A stretch of DNA of 58,485 nt, taken from Arthrobacter sp. MYb227. Its GTDB lineage: Bacteria; Actinomycetota; Actinomycetes; Actinomycetales; Micrococcaceae. Each line of letters opens with the position of its first letter. Position 1 is the first letter of the stretch. The notes below the pieces were generated by a model that saw only the letters and a program-made list of their open reading frames with translations, was not told the origin of the DNA and searched no databases. This document shows positions 12,094 to 20,497 of this stretch, piece after piece. Where the stretch lies: NCBI RefSeq assembly GCF_002975435.1, contig NZ_PCPT01000017.1:1-58485 (forward strand), in the 5' to 3' direction. The position numbers and the translations under genes were made by a program.

Positions 12094-12597
12094 GTTTTTG
12101 CCTGCGCCTGCCGAGGTCTTTGCACGGGGCATGATCCAAGGTTTGCGCCGATCGGCTGACGTGCAAAGAACAATCAATAACGCACGATGCTTCGAGGTGG
12201 TGGATTACCGTCGGTAATCCACCACCCTTGCTTCACTCGGCATAACTCAGAAGCATTCGGTACAACTCAAAGCTCACGAAAATTGGCGTTCCGAGCCCGG
12301 ATTCTAGGCAATTTTTAGTTTTCCGCTACATTGCCAAGTCATCCCCCAACGCTTTGCTCCCCGCTGCGCACAGGCCCTTGCAACCACGCGCTCTTCTACA
12401 CCTAGATGTATTTTCGCGCCCGTCGAAGCTTTTTAAAAAGGTTGATCTAGGCTCGGAAACTCGGTCTTTTCAGCGACCCGATCACGTTCGTCGCTCTGTA
12501 CGATGCGGCTCTTGCCTTCCTTGCCTATGGGCAGTGATCGTTGCACCGCATCCCAACGTTTGTACAACATTTAGCAAAACTAGTTTAGGCTCGCTTC
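12094..12597. other. Intergenic region between two methyltransferase genes
   Basis: No gene seen. It holds the hairpin at 12196-12226 and, close to the right end, an AT-richer stretch with GTTTGTACAAC and CTAGTTTAGGCT that could form the promoter of the next gene. The promoter reading is tentative. Confidence 0.5.
12196..12226. terminator. Hairpin terminator after the UbiE-like gene
   Basis: Perfect 14-bp stem: GGTGGTGGATTACC at 12196-12209 pairs with 12213-12226 across a three-base loop. A short T-containing run (CTTG) follows. About 100 bp after the stop of the upstream gene. Confidence 0.75.
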
Positions 12598-13332
12598 ATG
12601 CAGTCCTTCCTCACCCCAGCGCAACACGCAGATCTTTACGACGCGGAAAACACCTGGACGATCGCCGAAGATTTCTTTCTCGAGTTCATTAACCAGCAAC
12701 CGTCCAGCCGAGTTCTTGACCTTGGGTGTGGCACCGGCCGACTGACCATAGCCCTGGCTCAGGCCGGCCACCAGGTCACCGGACTTGACCCGCATTCCGG
12801 TTCGTTGGATGCCGCACGGGCCAAGCCCGGGTCACACGCCGTGCACTGGATCGATGGCACTTCGGCCCAGCTGCCCGATGATGCAACATTTGATGCAGTA
12901 TTGATGAGCTCCCACGTGGCTCAGGCAATTACCCGCGACGATGAATGGTCCCGAACGCTGGCCGATGTTCAGGCTGCCTTGTGCCCCGGGGGTCGACTGG
13001 TCTTCGATTCGCGCGATCCGCAGGCGCGCGTTTGGGAACGCTGGACACCGGGTAGCACGCGTGCTCAGCACACGCTCTCGGATGGAACCGGGGTGCATTT
13101 ATGGATCGATGCACAGGAACAAGAGCACGGATTGGTAAACATCACCGAACATCGTTTACTGGCCGATGGAAATCGTGAATTTGAAGATGCCGTGCTTGCC
13201 TTCCGCAGCGAAGCGACGCTACGGAAGAATCTTGACGCCGCTGGTCTGATAGTCGATGAGGTCTATGGCGGGTGGGCGGGACAACCGGTCGGCGCCGGTC
13301 ATGGCGAGCTTATAGTCACCGCACACCGCTAA
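12598..13332 (+). CDS. Class I SAM-dependent methyltransferase
   Basis: 244 aa. Motif I VLDLGCGTG is at residues 39-47, followed by the acidic motif II LDPHSGSLDAA and a motif IV region with ATFDAVLMSSH. The C-terminal half (FRSEATLRKNLDAAGLIVDEVYGGWAG) fits the general small-molecule methyltransferase type (Methyltransf_25/11). The start ATG follows a long non-coding leader. A perfect hairpin terminates it 18 bp downstream. I cannot name the substrate. Confidence 0.88.
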   Translation: MQSFLTPAQHADLYDAENTWTIAEDFFLEFINQQPSSRVLDLGCGTGRLTIALAQAGHQVTGLDPHSGSLDAARAKPGSHAVHWIDGTSAQLPDDATFDAVLMSSHVAQAITRDDEWSRTLADVQAALCPGGRLVFDSRDPQARVWERWTPGSTRAQHTLSDGTGVHLWIDAQEQEHGLVNITEHRLLADGNREFEDAVLAFRSEATLRKNLDAAGLIVDEVYGGWAGQPVGAGHGELIVTAHR

Positions 13333-13350
13333 CAGTTGCGCAATTGTGTA

Positions 13351-13394
13351 AGACCATGGGCCTCACCCGATCCTTCGGGTGAGGCCCATGGTCT
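13351..13394. terminator. Bidirectional hairpin terminator
   Basis: Perfect 20-bp stem (arms 13351-13370 and 13375-13394, AGACCATGGGCCTCACCCGA and complement) with a TCCT loop, lying between two convergent genes that end at 13332 and 13411. Confidence 0.9.
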
Positions 13395-13410
13395 TTGCCT
13401 AAGAGTTCGC

Positions 13411-14523
13411 CTAGCTCAGCGGGTAGAGCGGGTTGTGTCCGGCCGTCACACGCTCGGAGTCGCGCACCGGTTCCGGTGCGGTGCCTGCGCCCCACGGGTT
13501 TGATCCCAGGGATTCGCGGCCGTGCGGTTCAAGCCAGTTCTCCAGCGCCGGTCCCTGGGGCACAATCTGGGTTGGGTTCACATCGGTATGCACCACGTAG
13601 TAGTGCTCCTTGATCTGAGCGAAGTCGATGGTGTCCCCAAAACCGGGCAACTGGAAAAGGTCCCGTGCGTAGGCCCAGAGATTTGGCATTTCGGTGAGCT
13701 TGTTCCGGTTGGCCTTGAAGTGGCCGTGGTAGACCGCGTCAAAACGTACAAGCGTGGTAAACAAGCGAATGTCGGCCTCGGTGATTGCATCGCCCATTAA
13801 GAAACGCTCAGTGGCCAAGCGTTCCTCGAGCCAGTCCATGGCGGCCCAGAGCCGATCGTAGGCTTCCTCATAGGCCTGCTGGGAACCGGCAAAACCGCAC
13901 CGGTAAACCCCATTATTGATCTCGGTGAAGATGCGCTTATTGACAATTTGCATCTCCTCGAGCTTGTCCGCGGGGAGCAAATCCGGGGCACCAACACGGT
14001 GGAAGGCCTTCCACTGGGTGGAGAAATCCAGCGTGATCTGCGGGTAATCGTTGGTCACCACCGCGCCGGTGGGCACCTCAACGATGGCCGGCACGGTAAT
14101 GCCGCGTGGGTAGTTCGCGAAGCGCTTGAAGTAGTTTTCCTGGATCCGTTCGGTGCCAAGCACCGGATCCACTCCGCCGTCATCAAGGTCGAAGGTCCAG
14201 GAGCGCACATCGTGCACTGGCCCCGGGGTGCCCAGCGAGATTGCATCTTCGAGGCCCAGCAGGCGGCGGATAATGATGGTGCGGTTGGCCCACGGGCAGG
14301 CGCGTGCGGCAATCAGGCGGTAGCGTCCGGCTTCTACGGGCCAGAGCTGTGCGCCGTCGGCAATCCCTGCATCAACATTGCCGATGGTGCCCTCGGTGGG
14401 TCCACCTGTTGCACGGACCTCGTCGGGATGAGCGACGATGCGGTCCTGAATGTAGTTTGTGTCGCGCGTGAATTCGGCACCGGTCACGTAGGCACCGGCG
14501 GTGCTATGTTCTTGTTCGCTCAT
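13411..14523 (-). CDS. Glutathionyl-hydroquinone-reductase-like protein (Xi-class GST, YqjG/ECM4 family)
   Basis: 370-aa protein with a thioredoxin-fold N-terminal domain and a helical GST C-terminal domain. The active-site block is ACPWANR with the catalytic cysteine at residue 76, as in S-glutathionyl-hydroquinone reductases. The C-terminal part (EADIRLFTTLVRFDAVYHGHFKAN is the type of sequence seen here) is also characteristic. Actinobacteria normally use mycothiol rather than glutathione, so the physiological thiol is probably different from the name; this is an inference. It is a single gene between two hairpin terminators. Confidence 0.88.
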   Translation of the reverse strand: MSEQEHSTAGAYVTGAEFTRDTNYIQDRIVAHPDEVRATGGPTEGTIGNVDAGIADGAQLWPVEAGRYRLIAARACPWANRTIIIRRLLGLEDAISLGTPGPVHDVRSWTFDLDDGGVDPVLGTERIQENYFKRFANYPRGITVPAIVEVPTGAVVTNDYPQITLDFSTQWKAFHRVGAPDLLPADKLEEMQIVNKRIFTEINNGVYRCGFAGSQQAYEEAYDRLWAAMDWLEERLATERFLMGDAITEADIRLFTTLVRFDAVYHGHFKANRNKLTEMPNLWAYARDLFQLPGFGDTIDFAQIKEHYYVVHTDVNPTQIVPQGPALENWLEPHGRESLGSNPWGAGTAPEPVRDSERVTAGHNPLYPLS

Positions 14524-14661
14524 GATCCAACCCTAGATTCGTGTGCTGCAAAGCACCATGGCAATAAAAATGGCCTGCCCGGCGGAACGGCACGGGCAGA
14601 CCCTTGGGCCATGAACTGTACGCATGGTCAGGGGAGATACCACGCGTTTTTTCACGGCCGT

Positions 14662-14710
14662 TCAGGTAGTGGCCTCAAGCAACCCCAAGTTTCTTGAGGC
14701 CACCACCTGA
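14662..14710 (-). terminator. Hairpin terminator after the FMN reductase gene
   Basis: 18-bp stem with one A/C mismatch: arms 14662-14679 (TCAGGTAGTGGCCTCAAG) and 14693-14710, with a 13-base loop. It lies 28 bp past the stop of the FMN reductase gene on the minus strand. Confidence 0.75.
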
Positions 14711-14738
14711 AGTTTCCCCCTTCGCGAGGGAAAGCTAG

Positions 14739-15314
14739 TTAGGCCGAAACCAGTGCTGCTTCGCGAACCGACTTCATGGCCGCGGTCCACGGAATCAGCT
14801 GATCCAGAACCGGCGCCAGCGATGCTGCCTGCATGTCGGTCGGCTTGAAGACGGAGAAGTTCTCGAAGTCGGTGAACAGGGAGAACATGCCGGTCTTCTG
14901 CACGTGTGCAACCTGAAGCTCGGAGAGGATGCCACGCAGGTGCTCCACGGCACGCACGCCGAAGGCCGAACCGTAGGAAACGATGCCGGCTGCCTTGTTG
15001 GCGAATTCAACGTTCAGGTAGGACAGCGCGTTGGCCAGCGCCGGTGCCACCGAGTGGTTGTACTCCGGGGTCACGAAGATGAAGCCATCGAATTCGTTGA
15101 TCTTCGCGGCCCAGGCCTTGGTGTGATCGTTCTGGTAGTTCTGGTAACCGGCCGGGTAAGCCTCGTCCAGAACCGGCAGGTTGAAGTCTGCAATGTCGAC
15201 GAGTTCGTAGTTTGCATCTCCGCGCAGGTTGGCCTGCTCGAGGACCCACTGGGCCACGCCTGCGTTGTTGCGGCCCGGACGGGTTGAACCGGTGATGATG
15301 GCAATCTTGTTCAT
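14739..15314 (-). CDS. NADPH-dependent FMN reductase-like flavoprotein
   Basis: 191 aa with the flavodoxin-like fold of the NAD(P)H:FMN/quinone reductase family. The phosphate-binding loop is IITGSTRPGRNNAGV near the N-terminus, and the second flavin contact VTPEYNHSVAPALANAL follows at about residues 80-100. AAGGAG lies 7 bases before the ATG. It is divergently transcribed from a MarR regulator with 127 bp between the two starts. That spacer contains two copies of a 12-bp sequence, so the gene is probably the main target of that regulator. Such pairs often respond to quinones or oxidants; the inducer here is unknown. Confidence 0.9.
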   Translation of the reverse strand: MNKIAIITGSTRPGRNNAGVAQWVLEQANLRGDANYELVDIADFNLPVLDEAYPAGYQNYQNDHTKAWAAKINEFDGFIFVTPEYNHSVAPALANALSYLNVEFANKAAGIVSYGSAFGVRAVEHLRGILSELQVAHVQKTGMFSLFTDFENFSVFKPTDMQAASLAPVLDQLIPWTAAMKSVREAALVSA

Positions 15315-15354
15315 GCGTGTTCTCCTTGAACTGTGGTGTCACGCCGCAATGTTG

Positions 15355-15414
15355 CTGACGTGTCAACTAAAACTTGTTGACTCAATCATTGCGTGAAACA
15401 ATTGACGTGTCAAC
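15355..15414. promoter_or_regulatory. Candidate MarR operator: two copies of TGACGTGTCAAC
   Basis: TGACGTGTCAAC occurs at 15356-15367 and again at 15403-15414, 47 bp apart, in the spacer between the divergent FMN reductase and MarR genes. Each copy is a near-palindrome TTGAC-GT-GTCAA (the left copy has CTGAC). A related TTGTTGACTCAA lies between them. Repeats of this kind between divergent genes are the usual binding sites of the encoded MarR protein. This is inferred from position and symmetry. Confidence 0.6.
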
Positions 15415-15441
15415 CAATTATTAAGAATTGTGAGGAGCACC

Positions 15442-15909
15442 ATGTCCGAACCCCTTTGGCTCAGCGCCACAGAACAAGAACTCTGGCTCGAATTCCGCGA
15501 ATTTCTCTGGGGCTTCCCCAGTGCCATGGACCGCCAACTCAATCACGATGCCGGTCTATCCACCGGCGAATACTCGGTGCTTGCCGCAGTCTCCGAGGCC
15601 GATGAAAGCCGCATGCGTTCCGGGGATCTTGCCTGCGCCCTAAAATGGGACCGCTCCCGCGTCTCCCACCTACTACGCCGCATGGAAGCCAAGGGACTCA
15701 TCTCCCGATGCGCGGCAAGCGGCGATGGCCGCGGTCAAGACATTATGCTCACCGATTCCGGCTGGGAAACCGTTAGGGCCACGGCCCCGGATCACGTGAC
15801 GTTTGTGCGCGAGACACTCTTCGACTCAATCTCCACCGACGAGCAAGAACAACTACGCACCATTCTTAACAAGATCCGCACTGCAGTAGTGGAGCGCGAA
15901 CTCTGGTAA
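15442..15909 (+). CDS. MarR-family transcriptional regulator
   Basis: 155 aa with the MarR winged-helix layout. The recognition region is SGDLACALKWDRSRVSHLLRRMEAKGLI at about residues 57-84, and the wing is RCAASGDGRGQDIMLTDSG. GAGGAG sits 6 bases before the ATG; an upstream GTG in the same frame overlaps that site and is rejected. It is divergent from the FMN reductase gene and probably represses it and itself through the repeats between them. Confidence 0.92.
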   Translation: MSEPLWLSATEQELWLEFREFLWGFPSAMDRQLNHDAGLSTGEYSVLAAVSEADESRMRSGDLACALKWDRSRVSHLLRRMEAKGLISRCAASGDGRGQDIMLTDSGWETVRATAPDHVTFVRETLFDSISTDEQEQLRTILNKIRTAVVERELW

Positions 15910-15991
15910 TCCTCCCGGCCCCCACCCAGAGTTATCCACAAATTCCATCTTCCTCGCCCACCGCCTAGCCATCGTGCCCATACTTGGGGAC

Positions 15992-17740
15992 ATGGAAACA
16001 ACGCGCTTTATCGAGGACGTCGTGGGACAGCACGACCCTCCGGGGCAGTCCCTGACCCCGGACGATAAATTGCGTGCCTTCATCGCCGCCACCCAACTTG
16101 CCGAAGACCTCGGCCGATCCATTGCCCACGACACGACCTCCCCGACGCGCGCAGCCCTCTACGCAAGCGCTTTGGAACATCATTCCCAAGCCGTGGAACT
16201 TGAGCAACTGCGCGCGGCCCAACTCGCCCAGCAAACCCTGCTTCATGAGCTTGTCCCCGAAGCGCTGAGCGCGATTCGCAGCATTGCAGATCATCCAACC
16301 GATTACGTTCACGGCCTCGTCAGCTTGCCGGCGGACCCGCAGATGGCACGCACCGGCCGGCTCGAATTCAAGAGCACCGCCGAGGCACTGCACGGCATGC
16401 TGGGCATTAGTTTTTACGATGCCCGAGACCGGCTCCAGGGCGGACGTTCATTACTTCCACACACCAGTGTCACGGGGCAGCCCACGGCTCCTCGTTTCCC
16501 CAAACTTGCCAAGCAAATCACCGAAGGTCGGGCACGGGTCAAGGATGTCTGCACGGCCGCCCGCCATCTTGAAAAGCTGCGTCCGACCATCGATGCCCAG
16601 CCCGATGCCAAGGATTTAGCCCGACGCGTCGAGGAGAAAGTTGCGGACTCTTTGACGCAGCAGCGGCCCGCCGAGACCAGAAAACTCATCGATGCCATCG
16701 GTCAGAAGCTCGAGGACTTGGAAAGCAGCCCAGCTCCGGCCGAAATCCGTGAAAAAACGGGGATCTTCATTACCCGTCGCACCCGCCACTTCACCTACTT
16801 GAGTGCATGCATGCTCAATTCCGATGCCGAAATCTTCCTCTCCCACTTCGCACAGTCCGATAACCCACGTACCCTTGCAGGAAATCGCCAGAACCTAACA
16901 GATTCTGCCACGCAGCCCGGCGCCGAGCCCACGATTGAAGACCAAAACTCCTTAGCCGCTCCCCCGGATTCGACGACTAGCGGAACGCTTGTTCAGGGCC
17001 CCGAAGAAACGCAGGCCCCGGTCACCCCATGGTTTACCGCCGATCCGGCGCTCGCGCTAGATCCAACACCGGCTCATCCGTCGAATGACGATTTCAGTGA
17101 CGTTGCCCAGGATCAGTTTAATTCCCGTGCCACAGGATGTGACGGACTCACGGCCCCACAACGCCATCTACAGACCTTGATCAACATTATGCGTAGCGCA
17201 AACCATCCATATGGCATCAAGAAAAATGGAAAGCTCACCGGCCTACCGGCGGGAAAGCTCTTGGTGATCATCAAATTCGAGGTGCTCATGGGACTTGCTC
17301 GGGGTGCTGGCTACACGGCGCACGGACTAGAAATCTCGGCCACCGAATGTAGACGCAGACTCGCCAACGATGGAGTCATCCCCCTAGTTTTGGGTGGTGA
17401 TGGAGAAATACTTGATCTGGGCCGTGAACGACGGCAGCTCAGTGAAAAACTCAAGCTTGCGGTGCAGGCTCGCGACGGCGGTTGCATCTTTCCGGGGTGT
17501 ACCGTTCCACCGGAACTCTGCGAATTCAACCACATCGATCAATGGCAACATGGCGGGCGCACCAGCGTGACAACGATCCATATGGCCTGCATCAATCACC
17601 ACCATATGATCGATAATGGCGAGTTGCGAGTCGTGATTTACCGCGGTTTACCGCATGTGATCCTGCCCAAATATTTGGATCCCGATCAGCTACCGCGTCG
17701 AAATAATTATTGGAAGCCACCGGAGCTCACGCTGTTCTGA
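15992..17740 (+). CDS. DUF222 domain protein with C-terminal HNH endonuclease domain
   Basis: About 582 aa. The large N-terminal part is the DUF222 helical domain common in multiple copies in actinobacterial genomes. It is interrupted around residues 280-370 by a low-complexity Pro/Ala/Thr-rich insert. The C-terminus is a standard HNH nuclease: RDGGCIFPGC, then CEFNHIDQWQHGG, then NHHHMIDNG, with two cysteines and histidines placed for zinc. I chose the ATG at 15992 (GGGGA upstream) over a GTG six codons earlier. In other genomes these genes are often found scattered; the biological role is not established. Confidence 0.9.
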   Translation: METTRFIEDVVGQHDPPGQSLTPDDKLRAFIAATQLAEDLGRSIAHDTTSPTRAALYASALEHHSQAVELEQLRAAQLAQQTLLHELVPEALSAIRSIADHPTDYVHGLVSLPADPQMARTGRLEFKSTAEALHGMLGISFYDARDRLQGGRSLLPHTSVTGQPTAPRFPKLAKQITEGRARVKDVCTAARHLEKLRPTIDAQPDAKDLARRVEEKVADSLTQQRPAETRKLIDAIGQKLEDLESSPAPAEIREKTGIFITRRTRHFTYLSACMLNSDAEIFLSHFAQSDNPRTLAGNRQNLTDSATQPGAEPTIEDQNSLAAPPDSTTSGTLVQGPEETQAPVTPWFTADPALALDPTPAHPSNDDFSDVAQDQFNSRATGCDGLTAPQRHLQTLINIMRSANHPYGIKKNGKLTGLPAGKLLVIIKFEVLMGLARGAGYTAHGLEISATECRRRLANDGVIPLVLGGDGEILDLGRERRQLSEKLKLAVQARDGGCIFPGCTVPPELCEFNHIDQWQHGGRTSVTTIHMACINHHHMIDNGELRVVIYRGLPHVILPKYLDPDQLPRRNNYWKPPELTLF

Positions 17741-17811
17741 GCCTGCACACGGAAACGCTCATCGCTCCGGGTGAATCCCCACAACGATGAGCAATCTCTG
17801 CTCCGCGACCT

Positions 17812-19749
17812 TTAGTGCGCGGACTCCAGCGCAGCATCGAACACTTCTTGCTCCCGGGCAGCTATCAATGCGGTGTAGGCGCCATTCGAAGAACGCAACA
17901 CCGCAGGTTCTCCCCGTTCGATGATGTTCCCGTCCTGCAGAACCACCAATTGGTCCGCATTTTCAACGGTTGAAAGCCGGTGGGCGATCATCAGCGTTGT
18001 GCGTCCGTGGGCAAGCTGGTCCAGCGCCTTTTGCACCAGCGCCTCGGTGGTGTTATCGAGTGCGCTTGTAGCCTCATCGAGCAGCAGGATCCGCGGATTG
18101 CGCAGGATGGTGCGGGCGATGGCCAGACGTTGCTGCTCACCACCGGAGAACCGATGCCCGCGTGCCCCCACCACGGTATCCAGGGATTCGGGCAGCGCGG
18201 CAATCAGGTCCGCAATCTGTGCGCTGGCCAAGGCTTCCCACAAGTGCGCATCGGTGGCCTCGGGGTCGGCAAGCAGCAGATTCTCGCGAATCGATGAGTG
18301 GATCAGGTAGGTCTCCTGAGAAACCACACCCACGATTTGGTTCAGGGTCTCGGGCGCCAGTTCACGGATGTCGATGCCGTCGATGGTGATCCGCCCGGAA
18401 CTTGGATCGTGCAGACGCGGCAGCAACGAACCAAGCGTTGATTTACCGGACCCCGTAGGACCCACGATCGCCGTTGAGCTACCCGGTTCAAGAACCAGGT
18501 CGATGCCGTGCAGCACCTCGGTGCCATCGTGGTAGGCAAACCTGACGTCCTCAAATTTCACCAGCCCCTGCACCCGCTGAGCATCGAGCTCATGGGGGTG
18601 GGTCGGTGCCTTGATCTCCGGTTCCAAATCCAGGTATTCGAAGATGCGGCTAAACAAGGCCATCGCGGTGACCCACTGAACCCCGACATTCAACAGCCCC
18701 ATGATGGGACGGAAAATTGCACCCTGTAGCGCGGTAAAGGCAACCAACGTACCAATGGTCATTCCGCCACTGGTCAACGGGAATCCGGCGGCCAGGTAGA
18801 TAATGGCGGGGATTGCGGCAAAGACGATGCTCATGGTGGCCATGCGCCAGCGTCCCGCCAACTGGCTGCGCAGCTCGAGATCTACCAGGCGGTGCGAGGA
18901 TGCACCGAAGCGGGCAACATCCCGGCCGGTGGTACCCAGGGTTTTAGCAAGGCGAATTCCGGAGACCGAGAGCCCCTCCTCGATTTGCGTATACATTCCG
19001 GCAAGCTCGGCCTGCCGGGCACTGGTAATATCGCGGCGCAGCAATGCCACCTTGCGTGAAAGCCAGATGGCCGGGGGTAGCACGATCAGTGAAAGCAGGC
19101 TCATCCGTGGGGAGAGCGCGATCATCGCGATGGCCGTTGCCACCGCGGTTGTCAGGTTTGAGGCCACCGAGGTAGCAGTGGAGGTGACAACCGACTGCAT
19201 TCCGGCAATGTCGTTGGTCAGGCGTGATTGCACTTCGCCGCTGCGGGTTCGGGTAAAGAAGCCCAGCGATTGGGCCTGCAGGTGGGTAAAGAGTCTGGTG
19301 CGCAGCGTGTGCATGACCTTTTGGCCCATTTTGGTCGCCATCCAGGTTTGGACAACCCCGATGGCCGCGCTGGCTGCTGCCACTGCCACCAACCCACCGG
19401 AAAGCCAGGCCAGCAGCGCGACGTTCTGGTGTGGCAGCGCATCATCGATAATTGCGCGGATCAAAAATGGTTGGGCCAGTCCGATGATGGATGCTGCGGA
19501 GATCAGCAATACGACGATCATGATGGTGATTTTGTGTGGTTTGAATAGTTCGGCAATCCGGGAAAGCTTCACCGGATGGAGTTTGACCTGCCGAATATCC
19601 GCGGGATTTTTGCGGGCTACGCGCCCACCGGGTCCGCCGCCGCGTCCCGAATCTGGTGTTTCACTGGCGCCACTGGCACCCGATGATTTAGTGGCCGAGC
19701 GGCCTTGGCCCGAGCGGGCTGCGCTGGAAATAGTAGGTGTTCCCGACAT
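17812..19749 (-). CDS. ABC exporter, fused permease and ATPase (multidrug/lipid type)
   Basis: 645-aa half-transporter of the MsbA/LmrA type. Residues 1-60 are a Gly/Ser-rich tail. Six membrane helices fall between about 70 and 350. The ATPase has Walker A GPTGSGKS at 430-437, Q-loop VSQET, signature FSGGEQ at 534-539, Walker B ILLLDE at 554-559 and switch histidine H590. It would work as a homodimer pumping a hydrophobic substrate outward. AAAGG lies before the ATG at 19749; the 14 codons upstream overlap the operator region and are excluded. It is divergent from a MarR gene with a perfect palindrome between them, so it is probably under MarR repression. Confidence 0.92.
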   Translation of the reverse strand: MSGTPTISSAARSGQGRSATKSSGASGASETPDSGRGGGPGGRVARKNPADIRQVKLHPVKLSRIAELFKPHKITIMIVVLLISAASIIGLAQPFLIRAIIDDALPHQNVALLAWLSGGLVAVAAASAAIGVVQTWMATKMGQKVMHTLRTRLFTHLQAQSLGFFTRTRSGEVQSRLTNDIAGMQSVVTSTATSVASNLTTAVATAIAMIALSPRMSLLSLIVLPPAIWLSRKVALLRRDITSARQAELAGMYTQIEEGLSVSGIRLAKTLGTTGRDVARFGASSHRLVDLELRSQLAGRWRMATMSIVFAAIPAIIYLAAGFPLTSGGMTIGTLVAFTALQGAIFRPIMGLLNVGVQWVTAMALFSRIFEYLDLEPEIKAPTHPHELDAQRVQGLVKFEDVRFAYHDGTEVLHGIDLVLEPGSSTAIVGPTGSGKSTLGSLLPRLHDPSSGRITIDGIDIRELAPETLNQIVGVVSQETYLIHSSIRENLLLADPEATDAHLWEALASAQIADLIAALPESLDTVVGARGHRFSGGEQQRLAIARTILRNPRILLLDEATSALDNTTEALVQKALDQLAHGRTTLMIAHRLSTVENADQLVVLQDGNIIERGEPAVLRSSNGAYTALIAAREQEVFDAALESAH

Positions 19750-19802
19750 GCGCACCACCTTTCTTGGTGGTTGTGGGTGCGGGATTCGCACCTCGTCATT
19801 AC

Positions 19803-19815
19803 TGAGGTTACCTCA
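19803..19815. promoter_or_regulatory. Candidate MarR operator palindrome
   Basis: TGAGGTTACCTCA is a perfect inverted repeat (6-bp arms, one central base) lying in the 106-bp spacer between the ABC exporter and MarR starts. A partial repeat GTGGTTACCAG follows at about 19820. Symmetry and position suggest a repressor site for both genes. Confidence 0.6.
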
Positions 19816-19855
19816 CTGTGTGGTTACCAGTCAACTCTGCGGTACGCTTAGCACT

Positions 19856-20308
19856 ATGCCAAATAGCCCAGATTCCGCCGCTCAGGGCGATCTTTCAGAC
19901 CTATTTCACCGAGCTTTTCGCGCTTTGCGACACTCCTGGGTTGAACAATTAGCACCCTTTGATCTGACACCCCACCAGTATCGGGCCATGGCGGCACTAG
20001 CGAAAAATAGCCTTGATCCTTCGAGCAACGATGGTCTTCGACTCAAGGACGTTGCACACCGGTTACGCATTGCTCCACGTTCGGCCACCGAGGTTATCGA
20101 CCAGCTCGAAGACAAAGACTTGGTCATCAGGACCCAAGATCCGCTTGATCGACGGGCAACATTGGTGCAGTTGAGCCCGGCAGGGTTTGACCTTTCGACC
20201 AAGGTACGCACCGCGCGTCGCGGCCATACCGAAGAATATTTTGGGCGCTTAACTGCTCGGGACCGCGCAGAACTCGCCCGCATCTTGACGCAATTGGGAC
20301 CAGAGTGA
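19856..20308 (+). CDS. MarR-family transcriptional regulator
   Basis: 150-aa winged-helix protein. Recognition helix region LRLKDVAHRLRIAPRSATEVIDQLEDKDLV sits at about residues 61-90, and the wing carries the typical D-R-R in TQDPLDRRATLVQLSPAG. The ATG at 19856 follows a GC-rich leader without a strong ribosome site; a long upstream extension in this frame is only the shadow of the ABC exporter gene. It is divergent from the exporter gene, which it most likely represses until a drug-like ligand is bound. Confidence 0.92.
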   Translation: MPNSPDSAAQGDLSDLFHRAFRALRHSWVEQLAPFDLTPHQYRAMAALAKNSLDPSSNDGLRLKDVAHRLRIAPRSATEVIDQLEDKDLVIRTQDPLDRRATLVQLSPAGFDLSTKVRTARRGHTEEYFGRLTARDRAELARILTQLGPE

Positions 20309-20359
20309 AGAATTCTTGCTCCCCCCCCTGCCACACCTAGTGGGATCAACAAGAAAAAA

Positions 20360-20408
20360 GTAGGGCATGGTGGCTCCCACTATTTAGCGGGAGCCACCAT
20401 GCCCTACT
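20360..20408. terminator. Bidirectional hairpin terminator
   Basis: Perfect 20-bp stem (arms 20360-20379 and 20389-20408, AGTAGGGCATGGTGGCTCCC and complement) with a 9-base loop, preceded by A-rich AAGAAAAAAG. It separates the convergent MarR gene and the siderophore operon. Confidence 0.9.
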
Positions 20409-20497
20409 GCTTTGAATCCTTGAATCCAGTTTGAGTCCAAACTTAGGCCGATATCTGCGGATGTTGCAGCCTAGGTTCGTAGCCCGTGGATCTTGGC

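Noticed and set aside
18803-19855. Long plus-strand extension upstream of the second MarR gene
   Set aside because: It lies opposite the ABC exporter gene and is low-complexity and Arg/Ser-rich, which is the usual look of an antisense shadow in high-GC DNA.
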